From Agrobacterium vitis (GTDB lineage: Bacteria > Pseudomonadota > Alphaproteobacteria > Rhizobiales > Rhizobiaceae), in assembly GCF_014926405.1 (NCBI RefSeq), contig NZ_JACXXJ020000004.1, positions 186,001 to 250,000 on the forward strand: a stretch of DNA of 64,000 nucleotides, in the 5' to 3' direction. Of this stretch, positions 18,070 through 25,720 are shown in pieces. A program made the position numbers and the translations under genes. The stretch's first letter is position 1. The number at the start of each line of letters is the position of its first letter. The notes beneath the pieces are model-generated. The model was given only the letters and a program-made list of their open reading frames with translations. It made no database searches and was not told the origin of the DNA.

Positions 18070-18741
18070 TCACAGCGCGCTCCGATCAGGGCTTACGATG
18101 GCCAGAACCGTCTGAATGTTGAAAGCGAGGCGCCTTTCCAAGGCTGCCCGCGTCATCATTCGCTGCCCATAGACGATTGAACTGGTGGCCTGGTTGGTGA
18201 AATAGTAGTAGCAGATCGAGGTGATCGTCAGGCTCAACTGGATCGGATCAATTCCAAGACGAAAGGTGCCATCCGCCTCACCACGCCGCAGGATGTCATC
18301 GACGAGTGGCCGGGAGCTGGCAGCACCTTCCCGGATGGCGCGGGACTTTTTGAAGTGGATGGCTTTCAACTGGTTCTCGGAGTTCAGGATGGTAATGAAT
18401 TCCGGGTGTTCAAGGTAATATGTCCAGACGAACGTGACCAAGGCGATCAGCGCGTCGCACGGTGGTAGCTGCTCGAGATTCAACGCCGCCTCGGCATCCC
18501 ACACATCGCGATAGACCTTCTCGATCACCGCCTGGTAGAGCAATTCCTTGCTTCCGAAATACTGATAGATCATTCGCTTGTTGATCTCAGCCCGTTCAGC
18601 AATGGCTTCAACCCGGGTGCCAGTCAGACCATTTGCCGCAAACTCGACAACGGCAGCCTCCAGAATTCGGTTTTGAGACAAATCTGGCCTGCGCGGATGT
18701 CGGCGCCGAGGCTGCTTCTGTGTCTGCTTTTCTTCCGTCAC
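18070..18741 (-). CDS. TetR-family transcriptional regulator
   Basis: DNA-binding repressor with an N-terminal TetR helix-turn-helix (ILEAAVVEFAANGLTGTRVE, then AEINKRMIYQYFGSKELLYQAV) and a helical C-terminal ligand domain with YYLEHPEFITILNSENQLKA. I prefer the GTG at 18741 (VTEEKQTQK), which has GAGGG five bases upstream and gives 223 residues. ATG starts at 18810 and 18867 in the same frame would add 23 or 42 residues without family support. It is divergent from the Ugp-type importer operon starting near 19061 and is probably its regulator. Confidence 0.85.
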   Translation of the reverse strand: MTEEKQTQKQPRRRHPRRPDLSQNRILEAAVVEFAANGLTGTRVEAIAERAEINKRMIYQYFGSKELLYQAVIEKVYRDVWDAEAALNLEQLPPCDALIALVTFVWTYYLEHPEFITILNSENQLKAIHFKKSRAIREGAASSRPLVDDILRRGEADGTFRLGIDPIQLSLTITSICYYYFTNQATSSIVYGQRMMTRAALERRLAFNIQTVLAIVSPDRSAL

Positions 18742-18868
18742 GATGACCCTCACTTGAAGAACTGCGTCCTTGCCTCGCCGAGTTTCAAACGGCGATTTCG
18801 GCCCGGCCATTGCCGATGTTCGATAAGGCGTTTTTACGGTCTGCGTCAACAGCTTAGAGCGAATCACA

Positions 18869-18887
18869 AAGTAACCATTTCGTTATT
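18869..18887. promoter_or_regulatory. Candidate TetR operator in divergent promoter
   Basis: An imperfect dyad AAGTAACC-ATT-TCGTTATTT, with a TAAC-N6-GTTA core at 18872-18885, lies in the AT-rich stretch between the TetR regulator and the importer operon. TetR proteins usually bind such short dyads in the shared promoter. The rest of the gap (18742-19060) shows AT-rich DNA compatible with promoters and no gene. Confidence 0.4.
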
Positions 18888-19060
18888 TATACAACCTATC
18901 TCCATAAAAAATATGGATAAAAATACTTTATTTGAAAGATCGTGTCATCGGGACGTTAAAAAACTCTCTTAAAGCAAGAGGCGAATTGACTGAGGGCGTT
19001 GGCTAAAACACCGCTGTGTTTCGACCCGCGTAATTTTGACGGTGTGATCCTGGAAAAGCA

Positions 19061-20263
19061 GTGAAGAATATGGTCGGTCATTCCATTGATATCGTGAATC
19101 TGGAAAAGTGCTTTGAGCGCGTGCAGGTTCTAAAGCGCATCAACCTTCAAATCTGTGAGGGTGAATTCCTGACGCTGCTTGGGCCTTCCGGGTGTGGAAA
19201 GTCGACGCTGTTGCGGTTGTTGGCCGGTTTTGAACCTTGCACAGACGGACATATCATGATCGCAGGACGTGACGTGTCCTCGCTGCCGCCGAAGCGACGC
19301 GGTATTGCCATGGTTTTCCAGAACTATGCGCTCTATCCGCATATGACGGTCCGTGCGAATCTGGCCATGCCGCTCGAAATGGCGCGTTTGTCGTTCAGCC
19401 AGCGTCTGCCGGGTGCCTCGCTTCTGTCATCAAGGGTTCGCGGCATCCGCAACGATATCGAGACGGATATCAGCAAGACTGCAAGACAGCTTGGCCTCGA
19501 AATGCTGATGGAGCGCAAGCCGTCGCAGCTGTCCGGCGGACAGAGACAGCGTGTGGCGGTTGGTCGCGCAATGGTCCGTCATCCCGGCGTCTTTCTGATG
19601 GACGAGCCACTTTCGAACCTCGATGCGAAGCTGCGCCAGCAGTTGCGCGATGAGATCGTCGACCTGCACCGCCGGACTGGCATCACCTTCATTTACGTCA
19701 CCCACGACCAGACCGAGGCGATGACAATGTCGGATCGGATCGCCGTTATGGAAGACGGAGAGATCAAGCAGTGTGGAGCACCCGCGGAAATTTATGACCG
19801 GCCAGACTATCTTTCTGTCGCACGGTTTGTCGGCACAACGGCGATCAACGAGATGCCGGTGACGGTCAGCAAGGGGGCGGTTTCGATCAATGGACGGGCA
19901 TTGCACCTGAGACTACCGGGCATCGCGGATGGGTCGTACCAATTGGCGATCCGGCCAGAACGACTGCATCCGACTGAAGATGGAAATGGCGATTTTTCGC
20001 TTCGGGTGGAACAGGTGGAGTTTGCGGGCAACGATGTGGGCATCCGCTGCAACGGCTCGGAAATCGGTGCGGGTACTGTGCGCGTGCAACTGCGGCCAGA
20101 GAGCTTTGGCCGATTGGTGACTGGCCGCAAGATAGGTGAAAGGATTGCGCTGCGGATCGTCTCCGATGCTGCACTCATCTTTGATCAAAGCGGTCGCCGT
20201 GTTCCAGTGTCGCTTCCTTTGGCAGCTCCGGTCGAGGAGGCATGGCATGACGTCTCTGTCTGA
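19061..20263 (+). CDS. ABC sugar importer ATPase, UgpC/MalK type
   Basis: ATPase of a carbohydrate-uptake (CUT1) importer, about 400 residues. Walker A is GPSGCGKST, the Q-loop is in FQNYALYPHMTV, the signature is LSGGQRQRV, Walker B is VFLMDEPLSNLD, the switch is in VTHDQTEA, and a C-terminal TOBE domain follows (LAIRPERLHP). Between the Q-loop and the signature there is an insertion of roughly 20 residues (MARLSFSQRLPG, SSRVRGIRND) absent from typical MalK/UgpC. The GTG at 19061 and the ATG at 19070 are both possible starts. It is first in the operon, 17 bases overlapping the next permease. No solute specificity can be read from it. Confidence 0.88.
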   Translation: MKNMVGHSIDIVNLEKCFERVQVLKRINLQICEGEFLTLLGPSGCGKSTLLRLLAGFEPCTDGHIMIAGRDVSSLPPKRRGIAMVFQNYALYPHMTVRANLAMPLEMARLSFSQRLPGASLLSSRVRGIRNDIETDISKTARQLGLEMLMERKPSQLSGGQRQRVAVGRAMVRHPGVFLMDEPLSNLDAKLRQQLRDEIVDLHRRTGITFIYVTHDQTEAMTMSDRIAVMEDGEIKQCGAPAEIYDRPDYLSVARFVGTTAINEMPVTVSKGAVSINGRALHLRLPGIADGSYQLAIRPERLHPTEDGNGDFSLRVEQVEFAGNDVGIRCNGSEIGAGTVRVQLRPESFGRLVTGRKIGERIALRIVSDAALIFDQSGRRVPVSLPLAAPVEEAWHDVSV

Positions 20264-21167
20264 TCTGCACCCTCAATCGTCTGCGGTCGCGTCGAAGCGC
20301 TTCAGTTATGCCGCCATTGCGCATCTCTTCGCGGCCCCGGCCTTCCTGCTGCTAATCGCAACGGTGGTTGCGCCGATCTTCGTTGTGGTCCTGATCAGCT
20401 TGACCGATTATCGCCTCGGTCGGCTCACCTTGAATTTTGTCGGCCTCGGCAACTATTCCAGAATGATCAATGACCCATTCTTCTGGGCCGCCTTGCGCAA
20501 CAGCGCAATCTATACGGCAATTGTCGTGCCGGTATCGGTGTTCGGTGCGCTCTGCGTTGCAGTGCTGCTCGATGGCCGCCGCCACTCGCGACGTTTCTAC
20601 GAAATCGTCTACTTTCTGCCGGTCACTTCCACGCTGACGGCCATGTCGATCGTCTGGAGCTATCTGCTCAATGGCCATATCGGGCCTCTGGCCAGCCTGT
20701 TGGAAGCACTGGGCTTACCGGCTCTCGATTTTTTCGCCGATGGCACGCTTGCGCTGATCGGCCTTGCCATCATCGGTATCTGGCATCTCTTCGGCTTCAA
20801 CCTGATCCTTTTCCTGGCGGGGCTCACGGTTATTTCAAGTGAGCTGAAGGAGGCGTCTGCTCTCGATGGAATGGACGGCTTTTGGGACCGTCTGCGTTAT
20901 CTGACATGGCCGCTTCTGGCACCCACGACCATCGTGGTTGTCGTTTTAAGCTGCATCCAGTCATTTCAGGTTTTCGACACCGTGGCGGTTCTGACCAATG
21001 GTGGTCCCTATGGCGCCACCGAGATGCTGCTGCACAAGATCAACACGGATACGTTCACGGGCATGAAAGCCGGTTATGGCAGCGCACTGACGGTCGTCTA
21101 TCTGCTGTTGATCGGGACATTTTCGATTGTCCATGTCGGCTTGAGCAACAGAAAGGCGCATTTTTGA
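20247..21167 (+). CDS. Sugar ABC transporter permease, UgpA/MalF type
   Basis: Inner-membrane permease, 306 residues, six membrane segments, starting at AAIAHLFAAPAFLLLIATVVAPIF. The CUT1 permease features are visible: VGLGNYSRMINDPFFWAALRNSAIYT and the coupling loop LKEASALDGMDGFWDRLRYLTWPLL. The ATG, preceded by GAGGAGG, lies within the end of the ATPase gene; the upstream frame is an artefact of that overlap. Length and motifs are normal for UgpA-like proteins. Confidence 0.9.
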   Translation: MTSLSDLHPQSSAVASKRFSYAAIAHLFAAPAFLLLIATVVAPIFVVVLISLTDYRLGRLTLNFVGLGNYSRMINDPFFWAALRNSAIYTAIVVPVSVFGALCVAVLLDGRRHSRRFYEIVYFLPVTSTLTAMSIVWSYLLNGHIGPLASLLEALGLPALDFFADGTLALIGLAIIGIWHLFGFNLILFLAGLTVISSELKEASALDGMDGFWDRLRYLTWPLLAPTTIVVVVLSCIQSFQVFDTVAVLTNGGPYGATEMLLHKINTDTFTGMKAGYGSALTVVYLLLIGTFSIVHVGLSNRKAHF

Positions 21168-21994
21168 TGGCTCGCTCCACGCTTCGCGCCTTCCTGTCTC
21201 ATGCCGTTCTGCTGGGCGGTGCCTTTCTGATGGTCTATCCGTTCTTCTGGATGTGGCGTGCGTCAACGCAGGCTCCGGGGGAGATATTCGGCAGCCTCCA
21301 TGACGCGCCGCCGATCCTGACATCAATATCAGAGAATTACACGCGGGCGCTGTTCGACTCTCCCATGCCACGGTTCATGCTGAACGGTGTCATCATGACC
21401 GGCGGCATTCTCCTGTTTCAGATCCTGACCACGGTGACCTGTGCCTATGCGCTGGCGAAGTTCAAGTTTCGCGGCCAGCATGTGCTTTTCGCAATTGTTC
21501 TGATCAGCCTCTCCGTTCCCGCCCAGGCAACCGCTCTGCCGATCTTCATGGTGCTCGCCAAGTTCGGGCTTCTGGATACCTATGCCGGCGTGATGCTGCC
21601 CTATCTGACCTCGGGTTTTGCAATCTTCATGTTCTCTCAGTTCATTCGCTCGTTCCCCGACGAGATTCTTCTGGCTGCACGGCTGGATGGGATGAGCGAG
21701 ATAGAAATTGTCGTCCGCATCATTCTGCCGGCGATGAAACCTGCCATTGCCGCCTTCGCGATCTTCTCGATCACCTTTCATTGGAACGATCTTTATTGGC
21801 CAATGATCGTGATCAGATCCATCGATCTGTCACCGCCAACGCTCGGCCTCCTGTTCTTTAGGAGCCAGGAAGGCGGAGACAGCTTCGGGCCTTTAATGGC
21901 CTGCGCGACCCTGATCACCGCACCGCTGATCCTGTTGTTTCTCGCCGCACAGCGCGGGTTCGTACAGGGCGTTACGATGACCGGCGTCAAATGA
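21167..21994 (+). CDS. Sugar ABC transporter permease, UgpE/MalG type
   Basis: Inner-membrane permease, 275 residues. Its ATG shares one base with the stop of the preceding permease. MalG-type features are the start helix HAVLLGGAFLMVYPFFWMWRAS, the segment YALAKFKFRGQHVLF, and the coupling loop EILLAARLDGMSEIEIVVRIILPAMKP. The C-terminus FVQGVTMTGVK is the usual end of UgpE/MalG proteins (QGLTAGAVK-like). It makes the channel with the previous protein. Confidence 0.92.
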   Translation: MARSTLRAFLSHAVLLGGAFLMVYPFFWMWRASTQAPGEIFGSLHDAPPILTSISENYTRALFDSPMPRFMLNGVIMTGGILLFQILTTVTCAYALAKFKFRGQHVLFAIVLISLSVPAQATALPIFMVLAKFGLLDTYAGVMLPYLTSGFAIFMFSQFIRSFPDEILLAARLDGMSEIEIVVRIILPAMKPAIAAFAIFSITFHWNDLYWPMIVIRSIDLSPPTLGLLFFRSQEGGDSFGPLMACATLITAPLILLFLAAQRGFVQGVTMTGVK

Positions 21995-21996
21995 TA

Positions 21997-22028
21997 CGGA
22001 CCTGCCCGGCGGCCACCGGGCAGGTCCG
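21997..22028 (+). terminator. Intercistronic hairpin before the binding-protein gene
   Basis: A perfect 13-base stem CGGACCTGCCCGG / CCGGGCAGGTCCG with a six-base loop CGGCCA lies between the last permease gene and the binding-protein gene. It has no run of T after it, so it may stabilise or process the mRNA rather than terminate it. This is a common way to set a higher level of the binding protein. Confidence 0.65.
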
Positions 22029-22062
22029 AAAGTCAAGACCACTCCACCTTGTAGGAAACACC

Positions 22063-23334
22063 ATGAAAATGAAAAACATCTTCGCGGCTGCAGCCCTGAC
22101 CGTGTTGGGGACTGCACCGGCTTTCGCCGCTGATCCAGTCACGCTGACCTTTTATCACACACGACTTGCCTTTATGCAGCCTATTCTGGAGGGTTTCAAG
22201 AAGGCACATCCAGAGATCATCATCAACGAGCAGGCACCAGCCCAAAACTACAGCGCTGGTGACCAAAGCATCATTCGTGGAATGATGACGGGCTCGACGC
22301 CGGATGTCTATCTCGCCTCTTACTCCTCCATTCCCACCCTTGTGGGCGTGATGAAGGATCGGGGCGAGACAAGCTCGCTCGATCCGCTGCTGGATAAGGA
22401 AGGCAAGGACTGGCAGGCGGCCAATTATGCCCCCGCCATTCTCGACCTCGCAAAGGTTGATGGCCAGCAGTATGCTATGCCGTTTACGGCCTCCCTGCCG
22501 CTTCTCTACGTCAACAAGGAATTGGTGGAAAAGGCTGGTGGCAGTATCGATCAGTTCCCGACCACATGGGATGGCGTCATTGATCTGGCTGCCAAGATCA
22601 GCAAGCTTGGCAACGGCGTCTCGGGCATCGGTTTCTCCGTCGGTGGATTGAGCGATGACTGGTACTGGCAGATGATGGTGATGAGCGCTGGCGCCCAGAT
22701 GCTTGACGCCAAAGCCACCGGCATTGGTTATGATAACAAGGCAGGGCTGGAAGCACTGCGCATCACCCAGGACCTTGCGGTCAAGACGGGCATGTCCGTT
22801 TATGCCGACCCCAAGCCTGCGCAGCAGCAGTTCTTTGCCGGAAAGATCGGCATGGTCGTGGAGTCGCCGTCCGATCTCGTGGCCTATGAGACCGCCATCG
22901 GCGACCGCTTCACCATGCGCACCGTCCGCTTCCCGCTGATCGACGCCAAGAAGGGCGGCCTGCCAGCTGGTGGAAATGCCCTGATGGTGTTTTCCAAGGA
23001 TGCGGCCAAGCGCGCTGCCGCCTGGGAGTTCTTTAAATACATGACCAGCGCCTCCGTTCAGGCCGACGTCTCCAAGGCAAGCGGCTACATGCCGGTCAAC
23101 GTTCAGGCTGCCAAGGCGCTCGAGAGCTTCTATGCAGAGCATCCGAACTTCCAGACGGTCTTCAAGTCGATGAATGCCGCCATGCCGTGGTTTGCCTATC
23201 CCAACAACACGGCGGATGGTGTCTGGAAGGGCGTTGCGCCAGTTCTGGACCAATTGCAGCGGGGCAAGATCACGCCTGAGGCTGCCATGCCGAAGATTCG
23301 CGAGCATGTCGCGGGTGTGATGGCGGCAAAGTAA
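22063..23334 (+). CDS. ABC sugar/glycerophosphate-type substrate-binding protein, family 1
   Basis: Periplasmic binding protein, 423 residues, with Sec signal MKMKNIFAAAALTVLGTAPAFAAD. The family-1 features include VTLTFYHTRLAFMQPILEGF at the first strand, FKKAHPEIIINEQ, DVYLASYSS and the region YAMPFTASLPLLYVNKEL. The short FYHT start resembles the W-H-phi start of UgpB, but the glycerol-3-phosphate site cannot be established by eye. It is preceded by GTAGGAAACACC. It sits between two hairpins, last of the transport genes, before the phosphoesterase genes. Confidence 0.88.
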   Translation: MKMKNIFAAAALTVLGTAPAFAADPVTLTFYHTRLAFMQPILEGFKKAHPEIIINEQAPAQNYSAGDQSIIRGMMTGSTPDVYLASYSSIPTLVGVMKDRGETSSLDPLLDKEGKDWQAANYAPAILDLAKVDGQQYAMPFTASLPLLYVNKELVEKAGGSIDQFPTTWDGVIDLAAKISKLGNGVSGIGFSVGGLSDDWYWQMMVMSAGAQMLDAKATGIGYDNKAGLEALRITQDLAVKTGMSVYADPKPAQQQFFAGKIGMVVESPSDLVAYETAIGDRFTMRTVRFPLIDAKKGGLPAGGNALMVFSKDAAKRAAAWEFFKYMTSASVQADVSKASGYMPVNVQAAKALESFYAEHPNFQTVFKSMNAAMPWFAYPNNTADGVWKGVAPVLDQLQRGKITPEAAMPKIREHVAGVMAAK

Positions 23335-23342
23335 TGCAAGTC

Positions 23343-23364
23343 GGGCGCACCATTCGGTGCGCCC
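23343..23364 (+). terminator. Hairpin after the binding-protein gene
   Basis: Perfect 9-base stem GGGCGCACC / GGTGCGCCC with a four-base ATTC loop, starting 9 bases after the binding-protein stop. No T-run follows, so partial termination or 3'-end stabilisation is likely before the downstream phosphoesterase genes. Confidence 0.65.
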
Positions 23365-23426
23365 CATCTGCCGCCATGGCTGACGCGTACTGATCGGCAG
23401 TTGCAGATTAAAGCTTCCAAGGAAAG

Positions 23427-24266
23427 ATGATGAAAATAGCGATCTTGGCCGATCCTCACATCGGCTCTCAAAACCACGTATTCGTCGAAAACTGGAAGGC
23501 GGCTGTCAAAACCGTCAACGGCTTTGACGATGTGGGACTGGCAATCGTTCTCGGCGATCTGACGCTGGATGGTGCAAATATCGAGGCAGATCTGGCCTTT
23601 GGTGCGGCTGAACTCAAGGAGATCATGGCCCCGGTTCTCGTCCTGCCGGGCAATCACGATGTTGGCGATATTGCCCGCGACAGCGTGCAGCCCGCAGATG
23701 ACGCTCGTCTTGCGGCCTGGGGAAAGCATTTTGGCTCCTGGTATTGGCACAGTGACGCCACTGAGGGCTGGAGGTTGATCGGCCTGAACAGCCAGATTAT
23801 CGGCTCAGGCCTGCCAGCCGAGGAACAGCAATGGTCGGCCTTGGAGCGCATGTTGAAGGGGAGGGGCGACCGCAAACCGGTGTTGTTCCTCCACATGCCT
23901 CTCTTTCTGGAAGACTGGAACGAAGCCGACAGGCCGGCATGGGCGCTGAAGACGGAAGGTCGCCAACGGTTGCAGCGGCTGATCGCCGAGCACGCCGTGT
24001 TCGCCGTGGTCTCAGGCCATATGCATCGCACGCTGCATCGGCGGCAGAAGGATGAGCCGGTGTTGATCTGGACGCCTGCATCCAGCTTTCTGGCCCGCGA
24101 TGAGTCCATGCCAAGCCAGCCGGGAAAAGAACTGCTGGGCGTGACATTGCTGGATTTCGGCACGGATGACATCTCGGTTGAATTCATTGATATCGACGGG
24201 CTGATGAAGAGCTATATCGAGGATTACAACGGCTCGATCTATCGCTCGCCCGCGAAAACCGCCTGA
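23427..24266 (+). CDS. Calcineurin-like metallophosphoesterase
   Basis: Two-metal phosphoesterase of the calcineurin/3',5'-cAMP phosphodiesterase (CpdA-like) superfamily, 279 residues, cytoplasmic (no signal). All core motifs are present: LADPHIG (Asp, His), VLGDLTLDG (Asp), LPGNHD (Asn, His), FLHMPLF (His), and SGHMHRTL (His, His). It follows a Ugp-type importer and precedes a PHP-type phosphatase. A reasonable inference is cleavage of an imported phosphodiester. Alternatives are a cyclic nucleotide phosphodiesterase or a glycerophosphodiesterase of the GpdQ kind. The start overlaps a second ATG (MMKIAI), either of which fits. Confidence 0.88.
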   Translation: MMKIAILADPHIGSQNHVFVENWKAAVKTVNGFDDVGLAIVLGDLTLDGANIEADLAFGAAELKEIMAPVLVLPGNHDVGDIARDSVQPADDARLAAWGKHFGSWYWHSDATEGWRLIGLNSQIIGSGLPAEEQQWSALERMLKGRGDRKPVLFLHMPLFLEDWNEADRPAWALKTEGRQRLQRLIAEHAVFAVVSGHMHRTLHRRQKDEPVLIWTPASSFLARDESMPSQPGKELLGVTLLDFGTDDISVEFIDIDGLMKSYIEDYNGSIYRSPAKTA

Positions 24267-24275
24267 GGACACGCT

Positions 24276-25151
24276 ATGACCTGGTTCAGTTATCACGGCG
24301 GCCACAGCGGGCAATTCTGCGACCATGCGAAATCGACCCTTGCCGCGGTTATCGAGACGGCAATCGACCGCGGCTTTACCCATTACGGCCTGAGCGAACA
24401 CTGCCCGCGATATCGCGACGAGGATCTTTATCCCGGCGAAGAAAGGTTAGGGGTTGCGGGCCTTGCGCGCCAGTTCGCCGATTATGTCGATCACGCATTC
24501 AAGCTTCGTGACGCCTATGCGGACCGGATCGAGTTGCTGATCGGGTTCGAGACCGAGAAATTACCGCCGGATACCTGGCTTGCCAAGATGGAGGCCATAC
24601 GGCGCGCTCATCCATTCGATTACATCGTCGGCAGCGTCCACGATATCGACGGGTGTTGGCTCGATTACTCGGCACAATCCACTGAAGCCCTCAAGCGGGA
24701 ATTGGGGGGCACCGATGCCTTCCAGATCGCTTATTTCCAATCGGCAACCGACATGGTGCAGCGTCTTCGTCCAGATGTCGTTGCCCATCTCGATCTCGTC
24801 CGAAAATATGAGCCTGCAGGCTTTGAATTTTCTGCCGCTGTTCTGCGCGAGGTGGACATTCTTCTGGAAGCAATCGAGGCCTATGGCGGCATATTGGATG
24901 TCAATTGTGCCGCATACCGCAATGGCTACGGCCCGGTTTACCCCTTGCCGCACATACTCAAACGTGGTTGCCATATGGGCATCCGCGTGACCCTGGGTGA
25001 TGACAGCCATGGCGTTGACACCGTGGGCGTCGGCCTTGAGCAGTCCGTTGCTGCAATCCGAGCGGCTGGCTTTGAGAGCATTGCATACCTGACACGTGCC
25101 AATGGATGGCTCCAGGCTGACATAGACGATGTCGCTCCGGGAAAAATCTGA
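24276..25151 (+). CDS. PHP-domain phosphatase, histidinol-phosphatase (HisK) type
   Basis: Metal-dependent phosphomonoesterase of the PHP family, 291 residues. Metal-ligand motifs are YHGGHSGQFCDHA near the N-terminus (a variant of the usual HxHSxxSDHA), LSEHCPRY, LLIGFETE (Glu), IVGSVHDIDG (His), VAHLDLV (His, Asp), DVNCAAYRN and LGDDSHGVDTVG (Asp, His). It resembles HisK, but the context (sugar importer, metallophosphoesterase) argues for a phosphorylated sugar or polyol rather than histidinol phosphate. It starts 10 bases after the metallophosphoesterase. Confidence 0.85.
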   Translation: MTWFSYHGGHSGQFCDHAKSTLAAVIETAIDRGFTHYGLSEHCPRYRDEDLYPGEERLGVAGLARQFADYVDHAFKLRDAYADRIELLIGFETEKLPPDTWLAKMEAIRRAHPFDYIVGSVHDIDGCWLDYSAQSTEALKRELGGTDAFQIAYFQSATDMVQRLRPDVVAHLDLVRKYEPAGFEFSAAVLREVDILLEAIEAYGGILDVNCAAYRNGYGPVYPLPHILKRGCHMGIRVTLGDDSHGVDTVGVGLEQSVAAIRAAGFESIAYLTRANGWLQADIDDVAPGKI

Positions 25152-25161
25152 GAGCGTTGTT

Positions 25162-25674
25162 ATGCCAGCACTTCATGCGCTTACCATCCGGCCCGCAACC
25201 CCGGATGACATCGATTTCGTCATGCGTGTCGAACGGCTCCCCGGCTATCCAGAGCGCGTGGGCACCTATTCGGTTCGGGAGCATGAAAGCCGAATGGCTG
25301 ACCCCAACTGCCGATACCTGATCGGTATGTGTGAAGCAAAGCCCGTGGGCTTCGCGGTGTTGAGGCCCGATGACGGCATGGGAAATGTTGAGATCCGCCG
25401 TCTTGCTGTGGAGCAGTTCGGGAGCGGCATCGGCAGCGCGTTTGTGCTGCGTCTCTGCACGAATGTTTTCGCAGACCCGACAATTGGTCGTCTGGTTCTC
25501 GATGTCCTTCCCTCAAATGCGATTGCACGGCGCGTCTATACCAAGCTGGGCTTTGTCGAAGAGGGACTGATGCGCAACGCGTTGCGTTACCCGGATGGCC
25601 GTCGCGCCGATTTGCTTTTGATGGCGCTTCTGCGCGACGACTGGCTCGGAGTAGCTTCGGTGCTGGTTCGTTAG
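25162..25674 (+). CDS. GNAT-family N-acetyltransferase
   Basis: Acetyl-CoA-dependent N-acetyltransferase of the GNAT superfamily, 170 residues, RimI/RimJ style. It begins LTIRPATPDDIDFVMRVE. The acetyl-CoA region is VEIRRLAVEQFGSGIGSAFV, a weak form of the Q/RxxGxG/A loop, followed by LDVLPSNAIARRVYTKLGFVEEG, the typical last motif. I chose the ATG after the PHP gene stop (25151) rather than one 33 bases upstream that overlaps it. It is the last gene of the operon. The substrate is unknown; it may acetylate an amino sugar or a toxic product. Confidence 0.85.
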   Translation: MPALHALTIRPATPDDIDFVMRVERLPGYPERVGTYSVREHESRMADPNCRYLIGMCEAKPVGFAVLRPDDGMGNVEIRRLAVEQFGSGIGSAFVLRLCTNVFADPTIGRLVLDVLPSNAIARRVYTKLGFVEEGLMRNALRYPDGRRADLLLMALLRDDWLGVASVLVR

Positions 25675-25720
25675 AGTTTCCAAGGGAAAAGCGGAACCCG
25701 GTTTTTACCTGACAAACTCT
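25673..25720. repeat. RIME-like intergenic repeat, copy 1
   Basis: Imperfect palindrome with arms AGAGTTT (25673-25679) and AAACTCT (25714-25720) and inner arms around AAGGGAAAA and TTTTTACCT. It is homologous to the copy at 57337-57385 in inverted orientation. It lies between the convergent GNAT and molybdoenzyme genes and touches both stop codons, so it may provide their terminators. Confidence 0.75.

Noticed and set aside
22033..23367. 444-codon leftward frame antisense to the binding-protein gene
   Set aside because: The rightward frame has a signal peptide and family-1 motifs; the antisense product has none.
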